A stretch of DNA of 32,213 nucleotides, from the NCBI GenBank assembly GCA_031835245.1, contig JAVKOQ010000501.1, positions 1-32,213 of the forward strand, written 5' to 3'. This stretch comes from Balamuthia mandrillaris (taxonomy: Eukaryota > Discosea > Longamoebia > Balamuthiidae). Under the pieces are notes generated by a model, which saw only the letters and a list, made by a program, of their open reading frames with translations, ran no database searches and was not told the origin of the DNA. The translations under genes and the position numbers were made by a program. Shown one piece after another: positions 30,457 through 32,213 of the stretch (position 1 is the stretch's first letter; the number at the start of each line of letters is the position of its first letter).

Positions 30457-30586
30457 GCTTCTTGTGTATCACGTTTATTTTTTGTTTTCTCGTTTACTTG
30501 TTCTCTCTCAGAAATAACTTCACAAACATTTTTCTTGAACAAAATGCAACCAAACTGAACAAACCGAAAACTTAAACACCAACGCT
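29946..30586. other. Intergenic between convergent genes Mo25 and shugoshin-like
   Basis: 641 bp holding both 3' ends. It is pyrimidine-rich with a long tetranucleotide microsatellite (30226-30457). Only composition-driven Phe/Leu/Ser or Lys/Glu/Arg frames occur; no gene supported. Confidence 0.7.
30226..30457. repeat. (CTTT)n microsatellite
   Basis: About 230 bp of tandem CTTT units with a few TTTTC and CTCTTT interruptions. It is located just past the Mo25 3' end. Confidence 0.97.
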
Positions 30587-32213
30587 TCAACTCCAACTGA
30601 TGCTTGAAATGCTGTCATATCCAACGGAAGGACGACTCACCAACGACTTTTTTCTCTGTTTTTGACCATACGTCTGGTGCGGGAGATCCAATACAGCAAG
30701 CGGTGATTGCACCAACAGTGGCGAGTCTTCCACGACTGTTCCTTCCAACAACGGAGTAGATGGAAGATGATGGTGACGCCTTTCTTCGTTGGAGGAGGGA
30801 GAGGGGGAAGAAGGTATGTTCGTCATCATAAGCTCGTCTTCGTTTTCATCTTCTGCTTCGTTGTGTAATTTCTTAGGCCTCAAACGACGAGTCTTCTTTC
30901 CGGAAAGAGAAGTAGATGAGCAAGAAGACGAAGCTGCGGCGGTTTTTCTCTTTCCCCCTCTTGTGGTTCCTTTCGAGTTTCTTGGTTGCTGTTGTTGGTC
31001 TGTTTCCTCTGATGGCTGATTGTAGCGAATGCTTCCGAGGACCTGCATTCTTGCTTCTTCCTCCACCTTCTTCCACTTCTGACTGGCCCCTTGTAATGGA
31101 CATAAACAGGTAAAACGTATGTAAAAGCACCGCTGTTAGATGCCATCAACATACAAAATTCTCGAAACAGCACGTACTCTGGTTGGTGCTGCTGGGAAGT
31201 TCAATTCTTTCCTTTAACGTGAAGGTGTGAGGATCGCCCTGACGAAGCTTGCAGTTCAATGATGGATCCGCCAGCGACTTTATCTTCAACTTTGATTGAC
31301 GGGGAGGAAGACGACTTCTGCCAGTTGATGGCTGGACTTCCGTTGATGGTTTTTTTGTTGTCGGGCCTTTTTTCGGTTTTGTTGTTTTTGATGTGCTCTT
31401 CTGGTTTGTTGCCTTCTTCCTTTTATCTTTTTTCTTTGTGACTTGTTGCTTGGTAGTGTTAGTTGCCTTACGATTAGGAACATTTTCTTTGTCTTCTGGG
31501 GTGTCAACTTCAACCGCTGCTTCACCACTCATGTCATCCTTTTCATCTTCAAGTAACTCCTCTTCTACAGAATGGTCCTTAGCCATTTTGGCAAGCGGAG
31601 ACACCACCATGTCCTCGTTGGTGAATGTAACCGATGCTGAGTGAGATGAACTTGCAGAAGACGCAAAGCTATCGGACAGCAATGCCAAACAGATGGGCGA
31701 TAGATTGCAGTAAGTAGGTGTTTGCTTTAAAGTTTTAGAAAAGTATGCATACCTTTCATTTAGGGTTTCTGATATTTCAAATAGACTTTCTGGCGCCAAT
31801 GCCTGACTGCTTTTTTGTTTCACCGGCGCTGGAACAGCAAAGCCCAACCCATCTTTGAGAGGAGGATTTGCCACTGTGAGAGATACGTTGGTTGTTCAGT
31901 TTCTTTTCTTTCAGGTTTTAATTCTGAAGCATGGGACAAAAAAAAAAGAGGAATAGACTTACACGGTGGTGGAGGTCGTGATTGTGCGACTGGCAGTACG
32001 CCTAGAGGTTGTCTTCGAAGAGGTGTGCTTGGACGTATCGGAGCTAATGGTTGACGAACTCTCATTGCTTGCCCTAAAACCTGTGATCTACTTGGCGATG
32101 GCGGTGGGGCCGAAGCGGCCGCAAGTGAGCTTTTCTGGCTCGCTTTTACTTGGTCCAACAGCTCGCGCAGCGCTTGATCTACTTTGGTACCTGTCTGTTG
32201 GTGAAAGTCCGTC
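30587..32213 (-). CDS. Shugoshin-like protein, C-terminal part (cut by window edge)
   Basis: Exons (3' ends in phase) 32213-31963, 31873-31753, 31668-31178 and 31089-30587; the 5' part is outside the window. About 455 residues are visible. A basic segment encodes RSRLPPRQSKLKIKS followed by LADPSLNCKLRQGDPHTF (about 31230-31290), matching the pattern of the shugoshin C-terminal box (basic residues, then EPSLxxKLRRGD). A KEN box (EDKENVPN, Lys-Glu-Asn at 31490-31482) is present, as in vertebrate Sgo1, an APC/C target. The rest is disordered, rich in Ser, Lys, Pro and Glu, as in shugoshins. Shugoshins protect centromeric cohesin with PP2A. The diagnostic N-terminal coiled coil is not in the window; only LRELLDQVKASQKSS near the edge may be its end. 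Confidence 0.55.

Noticed and set aside
30192-30596. Lys/Glu/Arg repeat frame on the minus strand
   Set aside because: Translation of the (CTTT)n microsatellite.

Overview
The window is nuclear DNA from an intron-rich eukaryote, probably a protist or other simple eukaryote. Genes are split by short GT-AG introns, and the genes are typically eukaryotic: Mo25/CAB39, a DCN1-like cullin-neddylation factor, a penta-EF-hand protein, a serpin, an ABCG half-transporter, coproporphyrinogen III oxidase and a shugoshin-like protein. Many introns carry (CT)n on the sense strand. CCCTAA (TTAGGG-type) repeats occur at both ends of a transposon. The species cannot be fixed from the sequence. Pyrimidine-rich introns with TTAGGG telomeres would fit, for example, an amoebozoan such as a plasmodial slime mould, or a unicellular holozoan, but this is inference.

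Layout. Bases 1-3,900 are repeats. Two long pyrimidine tracts about 3,483 bp apart enclose an array of about 134-bp and about 330-bp modules, each centred on a short GC-rich hairpin. The 330-bp modules have exon-like borders. Bases 4,033-8,634 are a Crypton-like DNA transposon: a spliced gene for a tyrosine recombinase joined to a Myb/SANT-like DNA-binding domain, bracketed by an identical 83-bp direct repeat that ends in two CCCTAA units. Bases 8,635-9,915 hold an old, broken LTR-retrotransposon fossil.

From 9,988 onward the window is gene-dense. In order: penta-EF-hand protein (minus), serpin (minus), ABCG transporter (plus), a small unknown gene (minus), coproporphyrinogen oxidase (plus), a DUF3592-like membrane protein (plus), an unknown two-exon protein with possible ubiquitin-like and immunoglobulin-like regions (minus), DCN1-like (minus), a TPR-like protein (plus), an ankyrin/armadillo protein (minus), Mo25 (plus) and, cut by the right edge, a shugoshin-like protein (minus). 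Exon joins below were derived by hand from splice sites, reading phase and family similarity.

Most neighbours share no pathway. Divergent pairs (serpin/ABCG, unknown/CPOX, DCN1/TPR, ankyrin-ARM/Mo25) share intergenic promoters of about 340-590 bp. Two of these contain perfect 16-bp palindromes. The main finding is the transposon with telomere-like ends. The exon-like tandem array, a one-base frame break in the ABCG gene and a possible 2-nt micro-exon also deserve attention.
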